Source: Orrella marina
Lineage (GTDB): Bacteria > Pseudomonadota > Gammaproteobacteria > Burkholderiales > Burkholderiaceae_B
Direction of reading: 5' to 3'
NCBI RefSeq assembly: GCF_003058465.1
Contig: NZ_CP028901.1
Span: 1,984,001-2,048,000 of the forward strand
DNA: 64,000 nucleotides
In this document: positions 25,493 to 36,195 of the stretch, one piece after another
Position numbering within the stretch: position 1 is the first letter of the stretch
Layout of the letters: each line of letters begins with the position of its first letter
Translations under genes and position numbers: made by a program
The notes under the pieces: model-generated
Seen by the model: the letters and a program-made list of their open reading frames with translations, nothing else
Databases searched by the model: none
What the model was told of the DNA's origin: nothing

Positions 25493-27136
25493 TCAGACTG
25501 CCCTGACTTTGACATAAGAACCTGGTGCAGGCTCCAGGACCGGACTGGATTCGCTCCCCTGTTCAACCGGGGCAGGAACCAGCTTGCCACTTTGTTCAGC
25601 CAGCCATTTGGCATACTCCGGCCACCAGCTACCAGGGTGCTCGCTTGCGGAATCAAACCATTGATCTGGTTCGACGCTGTTGTCGTGTGCATCGTTTGTC
25701 CAGTAGCTACGACGGTTCTTTGACACCGGATTGATCACACCCGCAATATGACCCGACGCACCCAGTACGAACCTGACATCCCCCGTGAGCAACTGAGAAG
25801 AAACGTAGGCTGTTTTCCAGGGAACAATGTGATCTTCTTTGGAGGCCTGAACGAAGGCGGGGACCTTGATCTTGCCAAGATCAACCGGCTGACCGCACAC
25901 CGTCAATGCCTTGGGTTCACGCAAGCGATTCTCCAGATAGGTGTGGCGGAAATACCAGGAAAAGAATGGGCCTGGTAAATTGGTGCTGTCGCTATTCCAG
26001 TAGAGAAGGTCGAAAGGCATGGGTGTCTCACCCTTGAGATAGTTCGACACCACGTAGTTCCAGACTAGTTCGTTCGGCCGCAGGAACGAGAATGTTGTGG
26101 ATAACTCTCTGCCAGTCATCAAGCCACCCTGCCCGATCTGTGACTCGCGAATCTTGGCATGCGACTCGTTGGCAAAAACACCTAGCGTGCCCGTGTCACA
26201 AAAATCCAGCATAGTGGCAAGCAAGGTCAGGGAGGCGACACGACTCTGACGCCGTGAGGCTGCAACGGCCAAGGCAGTTGATAACATGGTTCCACCGACG
26301 CAGAACCCGAGAACATTAATCTTTGGCTGACCACTGATCTCACGCACCAAGTCAATCGCGTTCAGCACGCCATCCTCGACGTAGTCATCCCAGGTCGCTT
26401 TCTCGATGCCATCAGTGTCCTCTGGCAACGGGTTGCGCCAGGAAGTCACGAACACGGTAAACCCCTGCGAGACGATGTACTCGATCAACGAATTGCCCGG
26501 TTGAAGGTCGAGAATGTAGTACTTGTTGATGCACGGTGGCACCATCAGCAAAGGGCGCTGATAAACCTGCTGTGTTTGCGGCTTGTACTGGATCAGCTCA
26601 AAATACTCGTTGCGATACACAATCGATCCGGGAGTGATCGCAAGATTCTCGCCGACAGCAAACTTGCTCTCGTCGGTCTGGGTAATCCGACCCTTTGCGA
26701 GGTCGTTCATGAAGTTCTGAATACCGGAGTGCAACGACTGACCGCCCGTTTCCAGCAGTAACTTCTGTGCTTCCGGATTGGTCGCCAGAAAATTGGCTGG
26801 CGACATTGCGTCCACCCACTGGCTGACAGAGAAACCGAGCTGCTCCTTGACCTCTTCTGGTACTGCAGCCGCCTTGACCATCTGCTTCATGGCATCACTG
26901 GAGAGCAGGTACATGTGGGCCATCATGAGGTGCGCCGGACTCTCTTTCCACGCGTCGGACTTGAATCGGCGGTCCTTGATCTGCGGCATCGCCCCATTTG
27001 CAGCAGACTCGGAAAGCGCTTTCCAGTTCTCCATAAACTGAGCCTGCAACTGCCCGAGCATATGTTGGTCGAACTCTGGCGCGTGTCCCCATAGTTTGCA
27101 AAAGTTGTTCGTCACAGCACCCCCAAAATGCAACAT
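25493..27136 (-). CDS. phaC: class I PHA synthase
   Basis: A 547-aa poly(3-hydroxybutyrate) synthase polymerising (R)-3-hydroxyacyl-CoA at the granule surface. The lipase-like box GFCVGG carries the catalytic Cys, with Asp in KEDHIVPW and His in GASGHIAG completing the triad. The N-terminal region (about 1-180) matches class I enzymes; the length is slightly under the 589 aa of Cupriavidus. A TTGACA lies about 45 bp upstream on the minus strand (complement of 27174-27179) and AAGGG precedes ATG 27136. First gene of phaC-phaB-phaR. Confidence 0.96.
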   Translation of the reverse strand: MLHFGGAVTNNFCKLWGHAPEFDQHMLGQLQAQFMENWKALSESAANGAMPQIKDRRFKSDAWKESPAHLMMAHMYLLSSDAMKQMVKAAAVPEEVKEQLGFSVSQWVDAMSPANFLATNPEAQKLLLETGGQSLHSGIQNFMNDLAKGRITQTDESKFAVGENLAITPGSIVYRNEYFELIQYKPQTQQVYQRPLLMVPPCINKYYILDLQPGNSLIEYIVSQGFTVFVTSWRNPLPEDTDGIEKATWDDYVEDGVLNAIDLVREISGQPKINVLGFCVGGTMLSTALAVAASRRQSRVASLTLLATMLDFCDTGTLGVFANESHAKIRESQIGQGGLMTGRELSTTFSFLRPNELVWNYVVSNYLKGETPMPFDLLYWNSDSTNLPGPFFSWYFRHTYLENRLREPKALTVCGQPVDLGKIKVPAFVQASKEDHIVPWKTAYVSSQLLTGDVRFVLGASGHIAGVINPVSKNRRSYWTNDAHDNSVEPDQWFDSASEHPGSWWPEYAKWLAEQSGKLVPAPVEQGSESSPVLEPAPGSYVKVRAV

Positions 27137-27224
27137 AAATTCAGATACCCTTAATCTGATCTATCCGCCCGATCTTGTCAACGGTATTTACCCAATGTGA
27201 CATTAAGGGTTGAACATGACACAG

Positions 27225-28097
27225 TCATGTCTCAATCCATGCCAGCGTGGCAATTCTCCCTGTCTGTCCATCACGACGGTAACTGAAGAAGCGATTATCT
27301 GGATCGCCCATCGTACAAAGACCGCACCATTGAACATCGCATGCACCCAGTTGCAGCAACTGCCAGCGTGCAATGCCTGGCAGGTCTGCCAGCCACTTGC
27401 CTTGTTGCGAACTGTCCCTGCGAAAAAATTTTTCAAGCCGGCCGTCGATCTCGAGAAACGTTTCTCGCACTTCTGGTCCGATCTGGAACGCATCAGGGCC
27501 AATGCCCGGACCGATCCATGCATGGATTCTTGATTGACCATCGGTTCGCATTGCCATCTCCTGAACAGTATGTGCGAGGACACCTCTTGCAAGTCCCCGC
27601 CACCCTGCGTGAGCAACACCGAGGATCCGGTTCCGGGTGTCCGCCAGGACAACGGGCATGCAGTCGGCGGTCAAGATGGCTAGCACCTGTCGAGTGCGTG
27701 TAGTAACAGCCGCGTCAGCCGTCACTGGTTCCTGATCAGACTGCACACGATCCGCCTGCAGCACGTCGACCCCATGCACCTGGTTCAACCAGACCGGATT
27801 CGCGGGCAGCACACCAGCCAGGCTCAGTCGATTGGACTGAACTGCCGCAGGATCATCACCTACGTGAATACCAAGATTCAGAGAGTCAAATGGCGGACGG
27901 CTGTGTCCGCCGAATCGGGTAGTCGTCAAAGCACGAACACCTGACCCAAGACCAGTCGCCCAGATAATCCGGTTGTCTTGTGCTGGCACCAGGGATGCAG
28001 CAAGGGGTGTTGTTTGAATGCTCGCTTGAACAGGTTTCAGATGAATCTCCTTCGGGCAATACAACAAGCTCGACCATGAACAGATCGCGGCTTGCAA
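27225..28097 (-). CDS. pgeF: laccase-domain purine nucleoside phosphorylase (YfiH family)
   Basis: A 290-aa YfiH/LACC1-family protein. Seen are FDSLNLGIHVGDDPAAV, the zinc residues in WLNQVHGVDV, LTADCMPVVLAD and GVAHAGWRGLARGV, and IGPGIGPDAFQIG. Family members have purine nucleoside phosphorylase/adenosine deaminase activity and, as PgeF, peptidoglycan-editing activity. The N-terminal 45 residues are poorly conserved, so the start may be further downstream. It begins 23 bp after the rluD stop; rluD-pgeF is a classic gene pair. Confidence 0.93.
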   Translation of the reverse strand: MQAAICSWSSLLYCPKEIHLKPVQASIQTTPLAASLVPAQDNRIIWATGLGSGVRALTTTRFGGHSRPPFDSLNLGIHVGDDPAAVQSNRLSLAGVLPANPVWLNQVHGVDVLQADRVQSDQEPVTADAAVTTRTRQVLAILTADCMPVVLADTRNRILGVAHAGWRGLARGVLAHTVQEMAMRTDGQSRIHAWIGPGIGPDAFQIGPEVRETFLEIDGRLEKFFRRDSSQQGKWLADLPGIARWQLLQLGACDVQWCGLCTMGDPDNRFFSYRRDGQTGRIATLAWIET

Positions 28098-28120
28098 TTC
28101 AGTACATCAAGACTGCCGTA

Positions 28121-29086
28121 TCAAGTCGCCTTCCAGTGTGCCTGACCCAGGAAACGCTCCATATCCGCAGGCAATGGCGACTCGAAACTCTGTTTCTGCT
28201 GGCTGACCGGATCCTCAAACGACAGCTTGCGAGCATGAAGCATCTGACGACAGGCTGTCCCAAGTTCCCGACCGCCATACAGGACATCGGCTACCAGCGG
28301 GTGTCCGAGACTGGCCAGATGAACTCTGATCTGGTGGGTGCGCCCAGTATGCAGTGCGCACTGAACCTGACTGACGTCAACGCCATCGGCTTGTCCGGTG
28401 CGCTCGACCGCATAATCGGTGATTGCCTCCTTCGGGGCGATCGGACGTTGCACGGTCATACGAACCGCGACTCTCGCATCTCTGCCAATCGGACGATCAA
28501 CTCTGCCGGTTAAAGGAATCAGATGACCATGGGTGATGGCAAGATACTGGCGACTCACCGTTCTGGCTTGTAACTGGCGAACGAGGCTTGTCTGCGAAAT
28601 ATCAGTCCGGGCGACCACCATCAGGCCGGATGTGTCCTTGTCCAGACGGTGCACGATTCCTGCTCTTGCCACACCTGCGAGTTCCGGGTACCGGAAAAGC
28701 AGTCCGTTAAGTAACGTGTGACTCCAGTTCCCTGCGCCCGGATGCACCACCAGCCCGGCAGGCTTGTTGACGACTATCCATTGCTCTTGCTCCTGGACAA
28801 CTTCAAACTCGACGGGTTGAGGTGTGTAGGCGCTCTCCTGTTCGCAAGCCTGAGGTGTCACCGTCAAGACATCCCCTCCTGATACCGGGAACCTGGAACG
28901 TGTCTGCACCACGCCGTTGACACGCACGTGTCCCGACTCAATCCAGGTCTGCAGTCTCGCACGCGAATGCTCGTTCAGAAGCAGGGACAGCTGTTTGTCA
29001 AGCCGAACGCCCAGGACATCGCTGGGCACTTCGAGCTCGATGGAAAACTCGTCGGATAAATCCTCGGGATGGGAACTATCGTGCAT
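28121..29086 (-). CDS. rluD: 23S rRNA pseudouridine synthase
   Basis: A 321-aa RluA-family enzyme with an S4 RNA-binding domain (about residues 20-85) and the catalytic GIVHRLDKDTSGLMVVART with its active-site Asp. It modifies uridines in helix 69 of 23S rRNA, supporting 50S assembly. Position next to pgeF and divergent from bamD is the standard proteobacterial arrangement and supports RluD rather than RluA or RluC. Confidence 0.94.
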   Translation of the reverse strand: MHDSSHPEDLSDEFSIELEVPSDVLGVRLDKQLSLLLNEHSRARLQTWIESGHVRVNGVVQTRSRFPVSGGDVLTVTPQACEQESAYTPQPVEFEVVQEQEQWIVVNKPAGLVVHPGAGNWSHTLLNGLLFRYPELAGVARAGIVHRLDKDTSGLMVVARTDISQTSLVRQLQARTVSRQYLAITHGHLIPLTGRVDRPIGRDARVAVRMTVQRPIAPKEAITDYAVERTGQADGVDVSQVQCALHTGRTHQIRVHLASLGHPLVADVLYGGRELGTACRQMLHARKLSFEDPVSQQKQSFESPLPADMERFLGQAHWKAT

Positions 29087-29101
29087 AGAATGTTAAGGTT
29101 C

Positions 29102-29107
29102 TATAAT
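29102..29107 (+). promoter_or_regulatory. TATAAT -10 element for bamD
   Basis: A perfect TATAAT lies between the divergent rluD and bamD genes, directed at bamD. No good -35 is seen 16-18 bp upstream, so the promoter call rests mainly on the -10 box and position. Confidence 0.45.
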
Positions 29108-29192
29108 TCATTCCGAATGCTAACACTAGGGATCCCTGCGTGACTTCGACTTCGACTGTGACATCGACTCTGTCTTATCTGGATCTGCGGGC

Positions 29193-30008
29193 TTGCGCCT
29201 GTCCCGGCTGCTCTGCGCCGTCTGTCTTTCAGCTGCGATTCTGTTAGTGGCCGGCTGCGCTTCCACAACGGAGGAATTTGATCCGACCGCGGGATGGTCC
29301 GTCGAGAAGCTTTATCAGGATGGCAGTACTGAAATGAACGCCGGAAACTGGACGACTGCCGGACAGCGCTTCATGGCCGTTGAAGCACGCTATCCTTTTG
29401 GCCCGTACGCACAGCAATCACTGATGAACCTTGCGTATGTGCAGTGGAAAGAAGGGGAACCCGAAGCAGCATTAGCCACTGTCAACAGGTTCATGCAACA
29501 GTACCCGAACCACCCCGGCAGTGATTACATGCTGTTTCTGCGTGGGTTGATTCTCTTCACTCCACCCAGTGCTGTTCTTTCTTTCATGACCCAGCAAGAT
29601 CCTGCAGAGCGGGATCCTGATGCGTTGCGTCAGTCATACGAAGCATTCAACGAACTCATTACACGCTATCCGAACAGCCGGTACGCCGATGATGCGCGCC
29701 GCCGCATGAACTGGCTCGTGAACACCATGGCAGAGCATCAGCTGCACACAGCCAAGTTCTACTTCGAACGCAAGGCGTATGTTGCCGCAATCAACCGGGC
29801 CCAGACTGTTATCACGGATTTTGAAGGGGTTCCCGCTTCCGAGCAGGCACTCTACATCATGATGATGTCGTACAAAGCGTTAGGCATGGACGAGTTAGCA
29901 GGTGATTCAGAACGTGTTCTGCTGCAGAACTTCCCCGACACTTCGTTGATAGCGAATGGTCTGCCAGGCAAGCAATACAGCCCCTGGAATCCCTTACGCT
30001 ACATCTAG
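29193..30008 (+). CDS. bamD: outer-membrane assembly lipoprotein BamD
   Basis: A 271-aa lipoprotein of the BAM complex that inserts outer-membrane beta-barrels. The lipobox LVAGC puts the lipidated Cys at residue 22 (with this start), followed by TPR repeats (QLYQDG/A-type helices, YPFGPYAQQSLMNLAYVQW, FNELITRYPNSRYADDARRRM). The only in-frame start for the signal peptide is TTG 29193 with a poor ribosome site. A better-placed GTG (29140, after AGGGA) is in another frame and would join if one G were added at the GGG run 29189-29191, giving a longer n-region. Identity certain, start uncertain. Confidence 0.93.
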   Translation: MRLSRLLCAVCLSAAILLVAGCASTTEEFDPTAGWSVEKLYQDGSTEMNAGNWTTAGQRFMAVEARYPFGPYAQQSLMNLAYVQWKEGEPEAALATVNRFMQQYPNHPGSDYMLFLRGLILFTPPSAVLSFMTQQDPAERDPDALRQSYEAFNELITRYPNSRYADDARRRMNWLVNTMAEHQLHTAKFYFERKAYVAAINRAQTVITDFEGVPASEQALYIMMMSYKALGMDELAGDSERVLLQNFPDTSLIANGLPGKQYSPWNPLRYI

Positions 30009-30043
30009 TCACGATTGAAACGCCTGACTTCTGGGGGTACAAC

Positions 30044-32170
30044 TCATGTTCCAGATGACACGGCCGGATCCTCATCAGTGCCAGTCGATTCTGGTTCAAG
30101 CCCCTGGATCAGGCCTGGCGCTTTTCTTTGCCTGATAAAGTCAACGGCTTCACCTTGCTCCTGGGTGCGGCGAAATGGAGGCAATCCCTGCCACAGTTGG
30201 CGCCCATATGGTTTGTCGACCAGACGGCGGTCCCCAACCACCAGTACGCCCCAATCACGCTCACTACGAATGAGTCTACCCGCTCCTTGCTTGAGCGCAA
30301 TCGCGGCCTCTGGAACCTGCAATTCGAGAAATGGATTGCCTTTACGCTCCCGACAGACACGCATCCTTGCCTGCAACACTGGATCATCCGGTGGAGCAAA
30401 CGGTAACTTGTCGATGGCCACTAAAGTCAATTGATCTCCGACCAGATCCACTCCCTCCCGAAAGCTCGCGCTTCCTATCAAAACCGAGCGGGACTGGGCA
30501 CGAAACTGCTCCAGCAGGACAGAACGCGGCTGATGCCCTTGCCTGAGCACAGGCCAGTCCAACCCGTGAGCTTCGAATAGCCTGCTGAGTTCATCGCCTA
30601 TCTTGTCGATCGCTCGCAGCGTTGTGCAGAGAATCAGACAGGCACCTTCACTGATCTGAATCAGTGGCAAGAGATATCGTGCGAATTCAACATGAAACTC
30701 AGGATGATCGACCGCTGGCAGTCCTCTCGGAACACAAAGCAGCGCTTGCTCCGGATAGTTGAAAGGCGAGGCAAGTCGCAGGGTCTCGGCTCCCTGAAGC
30801 CCGAGACGTCCAACAAAATGCCTGAAATCCCCTTTGACTGAGAGTGTCGCCGATAAAAAGACCCAGGCCTGATGTGCCTTGCGCTCTCTGGAAAACGCCT
30901 TGGCGATGGACAGTGGTGCAGAACTGAACCTCACATGAGCAGGCGTTAGTTCAACCCAGCTAACCATTTCTGTGCGACCAGACTCCGCGACTGTTGCTTC
31001 TGCCTGAGTCGCGCTCACCGGCGCTTCAGATTCCTGATTTGAAGGCGCGACAGCAGCAACAGGCTGCTTTCCCGATAACCATGAATCCAGCAGATCAAGA
31101 TAGGCACTGGTCGTCCTCAGATGCACAGCAATATCGGGATGTCGCTGCTCCTGAGTCTCAAGCGGCTTGTACAAGCCTTTTAGACTGCTGACCACCTCCT
31201 GAGCGGCGTCGAAACAATCATTGTCAGCTAGAAACTGATGCTGCATAGCCCGCATCCCGGAATTCTCAGCCATCCATTCGCTGACCAGTCGCAACTCCTT
31301 GCAGCTCTGGATAAGACCGGAACAAAGGGCCTCCCATTTGACCGCCTCGCGGGCGTGCGCTAGCCCCGTAATCTGTATCTGCCTCGCCAGATCCTGTATC
31401 TGGGCAGTTGACACCGTTTGTGCCAGAAACCGCGTAGCCACATCGGGAAGCTGATGCGCCTCGTCAAACACCACCAGGTCAGATTGAGGCAAAAGCTCCG
31501 AAACACCTTCATCACGCAACGCAGCATCAGCCATGAACAAAGCATGATTGATTACGACCAGATCCGCCTGCTGTGCCGCCCGGCGAGCCTTGTACAAAAA
31601 GCAATCCGAGATGAACGGACACTCCTGCTGTCCTAAACAGTTCTCACGGGTGGAGGTAACAAGACGCCAGATGTCAGCGTCTTCTGGCACTGTCTGGAGT
31701 TCCGATTTGTCACCATTTGCCGAAGTCGCAGCAAACTGAGTGATCTGTCTGAGCCAGACAACCTGTTGGCGGCTAGTTAACGCCCCAGGCTCTTCATTAG
31801 CTCGCTTGAGGTGATAGTGGCATACGTAATTTGCGCGGCCTTTAAGTATCGCCGTCACACCGCCCAGACCCAGAGCCTTTCTGATCTGAGGCAAGTCCTT
31901 CAGGTAAAGCTGGTCTTGCAGGGTTCTGGTCCCTGTTGAAACCAGTACCTTGTCCGCGTGAATCATCGCTGGAACGAGGTAGGCCCAGGTTTTTCCAGTA
32001 CCCGTTCCTGCTTCGGCCACAAGGATCTCGCCGGTCAGAACCGTCTGTGCGATCTGTTGCGCCAGATCAATCTGGGCTTGTCTGACACGATAGCCGGGCA
32101 GACTTGTGTGCAAGATGCCTTGCTCGCCAAAAATCTGCTCCAGATCCCCAGAGCTTCCCAATCCCATCAT
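30044..32170 (-). CDS. dinG: DinG/YoaA-family ATP-dependent DNA helicase
   Basis: A 708-aa superfamily 2, XPD-like 5'-3' helicase. Walker [10 protein letters not shown] (about 54-62) and DEAH box VVFDEAHQ (about 213-220) are present. Four cysteines between them ([17 protein letters not shown]) fit the iron-sulfur cluster of DinG/YoaA/XPD. C-terminal helicase motifs include [18 protein letters not shown] and [15 protein letters not shown]. It unwinds R-loops or damage structures. Its start overlaps the trpS stop by 4 bp. DinG and YoaA cannot be separated safely here; the symbol is family-level. Confidence 0.9.
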   Translation of the reverse strand: MMGLGSSGDLEQIFGEQGILHTSLPGYRVRQAQIDLAQQIAQTVLTGEILVAEAGTGTGKTWAYLVPAMIHADKVLVSTGTRTLQDQLYLKDLPQIRKALGLGGVTAILKGRANYVCHYHLKRANEEPGALTSRQQVVWLRQITQFAATSANGDKSELQTVPEDADIWRLVTSTRENCLGQQECPFISDCFLYKARRAAQQADLVVINHALFMADAALRDEGVSELLPQSDLVVFDEAHQLPDVATRFLAQTVSTAQIQDLARQIQITGLAHAREAVKWEALCSGLIQSCKELRLVSEWMAENSGMRAMQHQFLADNDCFDAAQEVVSSLKGLYKPLETQEQRHPDIAVHLRTTSAYLDLLDSWLSGKQPVAAVAPSNQESEAPVSATQAEATVAESGRTEMVSWVELTPAHVRFSSAPLSIAKAFSRERKAHQAWVFLSATLSVKGDFRHFVGRLGLQGAETLRLASPFNYPEQALLCVPRGLPAVDHPEFHVEFARYLLPLIQISEGACLILCTTLRAIDKIGDELSRLFEAHGLDWPVLRQGHQPRSVLLEQFRAQSRSVLIGSASFREGVDLVGDQLTLVAIDKLPFAPPDDPVLQARMRVCRERKGNPFLELQVPEAAIALKQGAGRLIRSERDWGVLVVGDRRLVDKPYGRQLWQGLPPFRRTQEQGEAVDFIRQRKAPGLIQGLEPESTGTDEDPAVSSGT

Positions 32171-33525
32171 TGCCCAGCGTCAGAAACTTCTGAGAGCGCC
32201 TCGCGAGTAAGCTCCATCATCTCATCGCGCCGCACTGGGTCCTGACAAGGCAGACCGTACGCCACGACCTGTTCGTCGATCACGACAACATACTGATCTG
32301 CTCCTTCTGACTCCACAGTAACGTCCTCCTGGCGCTGCTGGAGCTGGCGCATGACCACTCCGCTTTGCTTTGGCTCCGCCTGCGGCAAAGACACGGCAAG
32401 CTCTACGCCGGAGGATGACACCAGCTTAAACCGGAACTGTCCGTGCTCGTCCCGATAGGTAACAAAACGGGCCGCTTTCTTGCGCTTGCTCCGGGCCTTG
32501 GCAATCGGCGTAATAGTGTTGCGCAGACCAACTGCTTCGCGCAATCTTGCCATCAGAGGCCCAGCCTGTTCGCGCGCCTTGCGAGCACCGATGGCGAGCG
32601 CGTCTTCGATATCATCTGGGCGTGCCATCAGATTTGCGTACATGTCTCGCAGCGGCGCGAGCTCCTGTTCGATCGTATATGCCAGACGCTGTTTCGCGTC
32701 TCCCCATGCCATGCCCTGTCGAAGGTCATCAATAAACTCGTCAATCTGGGCAGAGCTTGCGAAAGCCTTGAAGATAGGCAACAACTGAGTCGATTCAGGG
32801 TCCTTCGGCTCCCCAGGCAACCTGGAATCTGTCACAATCCTTGCGACAGCCGACTGAAGCGCCTTAGGCCCACCCTCAAACAAAGGAATGGTGTTGTTGT
32901 AACTTTTGGACATCTTGCGCCCATCAAGGCCGGGCAAGGTAGCCACATCATCGTCAACGACAGCCTCTGGCAGTACGAACCATGGTTCGATGCCCCCATA
33001 AAGGTGATTGAATCGCTGTGCGATGTCACGCGCCATTTCCAGATGTTGAACCTGATCACGCCCGACCGGCACTTTCTGCGCATTGAAGATCAGGATATCG
33101 GCGGCCATCAGGATCGGGTAGGAGAACAGTCCCATGGTGACGCCGTCATCATCTTCCTCCCCTTTGACGCGATTCTGATCAACAGAGGCCTTGTAAGCAT
33201 GCGCCCGGTTCATTAATCCTTTTGCAGTCACGCATGTCAGCATCCAAGCCAGCTCCGGGATCTCGGGAATATCAGACTGCCGATAAAAGACCACTCGTTC
33301 TGGGTCCAGTCCAGCTGCAAGCCAGGTCGCGGCAATTTCAATCCTTGAGCGGGCAATCCGATCAGGATCTTCACACTTGATCAGTGCGTGATAGTCCGCC
33401 AAAAAGAAGAATGCCTCATTGTTCGGGTCCTGACTGGCCCGAATAGCCGGTCGAATGGCTCCTACATAGTTGCCCAGATGAGGGGTTCCGGTTGTCGTGA
33501 TACCGGTCAGAACACGAGTTTTCAT
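32167..33525 (-). CDS. trpS: tryptophan--tRNA ligase
   Basis: A 452-aa class I synthetase. HIGH-like [12 protein letters not shown] (about 11-22) and the KMSKS loop [10 protein letters not shown] (about 201-210) are intact. It is longer than the 330-aa enterobacterial type; the extra C-terminal 90-100 residues ([20 protein letters not shown] onward) form an added domain with a pattern a little like YegP/DUF1508. Longer TrpS proteins are usual in Burkholderiales. It lies between zapE and the helicase gene on the same strand. Confidence 0.95.
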   Translation of the reverse strand: MKTRVLTGITTTGTPHLGNYVGAIRPAIRASQDPNNEAFFFLADYHALIKCEDPDRIARSRIEIAATWLAAGLDPERVVFYRQSDIPEIPELAWMLTCVTAKGLMNRAHAYKASVDQNRVKGEEDDDGVTMGLFSYPILMAADILIFNAQKVPVGRDQVQHLEMARDIAQRFNHLYGGIEPWFVLPEAVVDDDVATLPGLDGRKMSKSYNNTIPLFEGGPKALQSAVARIVTDSRLPGEPKDPESTQLLPIFKAFASSAQIDEFIDDLRQGMAWGDAKQRLAYTIEQELAPLRDMYANLMARPDDIEDALAIGARKAREQAGPLMARLREAVGLRNTITPIAKARSKRKKAARFVTYRDEHGQFRFKLVSSSGVELAVSLPQAEPKQSGVVMRQLQQRQEDVTVESEGADQYVVVIDEQVVAYGLPCQDPVRRDEMMELTREALSEVSDAGQ

Positions 33526-33566
33526 GGATGCAAAAAAGTATAAAGTGATACGTGAAGGCCGAGACC

Positions 33567-34658
33567 TCAGAGCGCAACAGTCGATCGCCGCTCCGAATCG
33601 AGATACTCCTTGGATTGCATCTCGAGAATACGTGATACTGTACGATGAAACTCATTGGCCATTGGTCCTTCAGTGTACAGATCCTCCGGGTCACATTGTG
33701 CCGACATGATGAGTTTGACCTTGTGGTCGTAGAGTACGTCTATCAGCCACGTGAAACGTCTGGCCTCCGATGCCTGCCGAGCGGTCATTTTAGGAACATC
33801 CGACAAAATGACTGCGTGATACCGGCTTGCGAGTTCAAGATAATCGTTCTGGGAGCGAGGCCCCCCGCAAAGCGTGGCAAAATCAAACCAGATCACACTG
33901 CCCGAGCGTTTCATTGATTTGATCTTGCGGTTCTCGATCGTCACCACCGGATCCACTGGCGGCGTGTCGGAGAGCTTCTCAAACGTCGTCTGCAACGCCT
34001 GACTAGCTTGATCGTCAAGGGGCGAGTGATAGCACTTCACTTGTTCAAGTGCCCGGCGCCGGTAGTCCACGCCACTGTCGACGTTCAGCACATCCATGCG
34101 CTTGTAGATCAAATCGATGGCAGGCAGAATCCGGTCACGATGCAAACCGTCCGGATACAAGGTACTCGGCTCGTAATTCGATGTCATGACAAAAGACGTA
34201 CCACGCTCAAACAAGCCAAGCAGCAATTTGTAGAGAATCATTGCGTCTGCAACGTCCGAGACATGAAACTCATCAAAACAGATCAGCCTGTAACGCCTTG
34301 CCAGACGTCTGGAGATCTCGTCAAGAGGATCCTGCTGCCCCTTGACCTGCTCGAGTTCCTTATGCACACCACGCATGAATTCGTGAAAATGCAACCGAGT
34401 CTTGCGCACGACCGGGACGTTCGAGTAGAACGCATCCATCAGGAAGCTTTTGCCGCGCCCAACCCCTCCCCACAAATAAACCCCACGAGGCACAACCGGG
34501 CGGTTCAGCAGTCGCTTGACAGAATTGGAGCGTTTGCGGCGAAACGCAACCCATTCGTCATAGAACTGCTGCAGCCTCTGAACGGCCTGACGCTGCGCTT
34601 GATCAGACTTGAAGCCACGCTCCTTGAGCGCGTTGTCATAGTATTGAGTGACGTTCAT
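33567..34658 (-). CDS. zapE: cell division ATPase ZapE (AFG1-like)
   Basis: A 363-aa AAA+-type ATPase of the AFG1/ZapE family, which associates with the Z-ring under stress and low oxygen in E. coli. Walker [15 protein letters not shown] (about 64-77), Walker [13 protein letters not shown], and sensor-like [19 protein letters not shown] are seen. It follows lpd in the same direction after a terminator-like hairpin and precedes trpS by 41 bp. Confidence 0.93.
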   Translation of the reverse strand: MNVTQYYDNALKERGFKSDQAQRQAVQRLQQFYDEWVAFRRKRSNSVKRLLNRPVVPRGVYLWGGVGRGKSFLMDAFYSNVPVVRKTRLHFHEFMRGVHKELEQVKGQQDPLDEISRRLARRYRLICFDEFHVSDVADAMILYKLLLGLFERGTSFVMTSNYEPSTLYPDGLHRDRILPAIDLIYKRMDVLNVDSGVDYRRRALEQVKCYHSPLDDQASQALQTTFEKLSDTPPVDPVVTIENRKIKSMKRSGSVIWFDFATLCGGPRSQNDYLELASRYHAVILSDVPKMTARQASEARRFTWLIDVLYDHKVKLIMSAQCDPEDLYTEGPMANEFHRTVSRILEMQSKEYLDSERRSTVAL

Positions 34659-34663
34659 GGTTC

Positions 34664-34697
34664 AGCAAAAGAGAGAGGCACCATTGCCGGTGCCTCT
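34664..34697 (-). terminator. terminator after lpd
   Basis: AGAGGCACC and GGTGCCTCT (34674-34682 and 34689-34697) are perfectly complementary with a 6-nt loop; on the minus strand CTCTTTTG follows. It separates lpd from zapE. Confidence 0.75.
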
Positions 34698-34755
34698 AGT
34701 TCAAGGTTCTGGAATATGAAGTGTGCCAGAAAGGCACACTTGCGTCCAAATCCCG

Positions 34756-36183
34756 TCAGAAGTTCAAAGCGCGCTTGTCAACAGCCAGTGCGGCTTCCTT
34801 CATCGCCTCGGACAGGGTCGGATGTGCATGGCAGATCCGCGCGATATCCTCGGATGCCCCTTTGAACTCCATGATCGTCACTGCTTCAGCAATCAGCTCT
34901 GAAGCCATCGGTCCAATCACATGCACACCGAGAACCTCATCGGTCTTCGCATCAGCCAGCACCTTCACAAAGCCGGTGGTGTCACCCAATGCGCGAGCAC
35001 GCCCGTTAGCCATGAATGGGAATGAGCCGCTGCGATACTCACGGCCATCTGCCTTGAGTTGTTGTTCGGTCTTGCCAACCCACGCGATTTCCGGAGATGT
35101 ATAGATGACCCACGGGATCGTATCGAAGTTGACGTGACCATGCTGCCCAGCAATCCGTTCGGCAACCGCGACACCCTCTTCTTCAGCCTTGTGTGCCAGC
35201 ATTGGCCCGCGAACAACGTCACCCACCGCCCATACATTGGGCAAATTGGTACGGCACTGATCGTCGACGGCGATAAAGCCGCGATCATCAAGCTTGAGCT
35301 CGACCTTGTTAGCATCCAGCCCACCGGTATAGGGAATCCGGCCAATCGACACGATGAGCTTGTCAACGACCAGCTTCTGTTCCTTGCCCTGATCGTCTGT
35401 CCAGGGCACGGTGATCTGACGCGCAGTCTTGGTGATTTCACCGATCTTGACACCAGTCTGGATCTTGAGTCCCTGCTTGGTGAACACTTTGAGGGCTTCT
35501 TTGGCAACCTGCTGATCAACAGCGCCGAGAAACTCCGGCATGGCTTCCAGAACAGTCACTTCTGCACCCAGACGACGCCATACGCTACCCATCTCCAGGC
35601 CGATCACACCGGCGCCAATCACGCCCAAACGCTTGGGAACTGAACCAATGTTCAACGCCCCGTCATTGGAGAGAATCTGCTTTTCGTCAAAAGGCAAACC
35701 AGGCAGTTCACGTGCGGCACTGCCTGTTGCAACAACAACGTGCCTGGCAACAAGATCTTCTGATGACGGGCCTGAAACCTTGACCTTCCAACCGTCTTCA
35801 GCCTTGCCATCAAACGAACCGACGCCATGGAAAAACTTGACCTTGTTCTTCTTGAACAGATAAAGAATTCCATCATTGTTCTGCTTGACGACTGTGTCCT
35901 TGCGACCAATCATTTTGTCGAGCTTGAGAGACACACCCTTGACTTCGATACCGTGGTCATCAAAATGATGAGAGACCTGCTCGAAGTTCTCTGACGACTG
36001 GAGCAATGCCTTGGACGGGATGCAACCTACATTGGTGCATGTGCCACCGGGTGCGGGACCACCCTTGACATCCTCCCATGCGTCAATGCAAGCCACCGAA
36101 AGCCCGAGTTGCGCAGCGCGGATAGCAGCAATGTAGCCTCCCGGGCCGGCACCGATAACAACAACATCAAATTTGTTAGACAT
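34756..36183 (-). CDS. lpdA: dihydrolipoyl dehydrogenase (E3)
   Basis: A 475-aa flavoprotein reoxidising dihydrolipoyl groups with NAD+. FAD-binding GAGPGGY, the redox disulfide in GGTCTNVGCIPSK (Cys49/Cys54), the NAD site VIGAGVIGLEMGSVWRRLG, and the C-terminal HAHPTLSEAMKEAAL with the catalytic His are all present. No lipoyl domain is fused, so this is the stand-alone E3. It is the third gene after sucA and sucB, 12 bp after sucB, and serves 2-oxoglutarate dehydrogenase. Confidence 0.97.
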   Translation of the reverse strand: MSNKFDVVVIGAGPGGYIAAIRAAQLGLSVACIDAWEDVKGGPAPGGTCTNVGCIPSKALLQSSENFEQVSHHFDDHGIEVKGVSLKLDKMIGRKDTVVKQNNDGILYLFKKNKVKFFHGVGSFDGKAEDGWKVKVSGPSSEDLVARHVVVATGSAARELPGLPFDEKQILSNDGALNIGSVPKRLGVIGAGVIGLEMGSVWRRLGAEVTVLEAMPEFLGAVDQQVAKEALKVFTKQGLKIQTGVKIGEITKTARQITVPWTDDQGKEQKLVVDKLIVSIGRIPYTGGLDANKVELKLDDRGFIAVDDQCRTNLPNVWAVGDVVRGPMLAHKAEEEGVAVAERIAGQHGHVNFDTIPWVIYTSPEIAWVGKTEQQLKADGREYRSGSFPFMANGRARALGDTTGFVKVLADAKTDEVLGVHVIGPMASELIAEAVTIMEFKGASEDIARICHAHPTLSEAMKEAALAVDKRALNF

Positions 36184-36195
36184 GAATCATCCGTA

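Noticed and set aside
27147..27210. ACCCTTAAT and ATTAAGGGT inverted repeat upstream of phaC
   Set aside because: The 9-bp arms are perfect but lie 46 bp apart, so a regulatory role or hairpin is too speculative to list.
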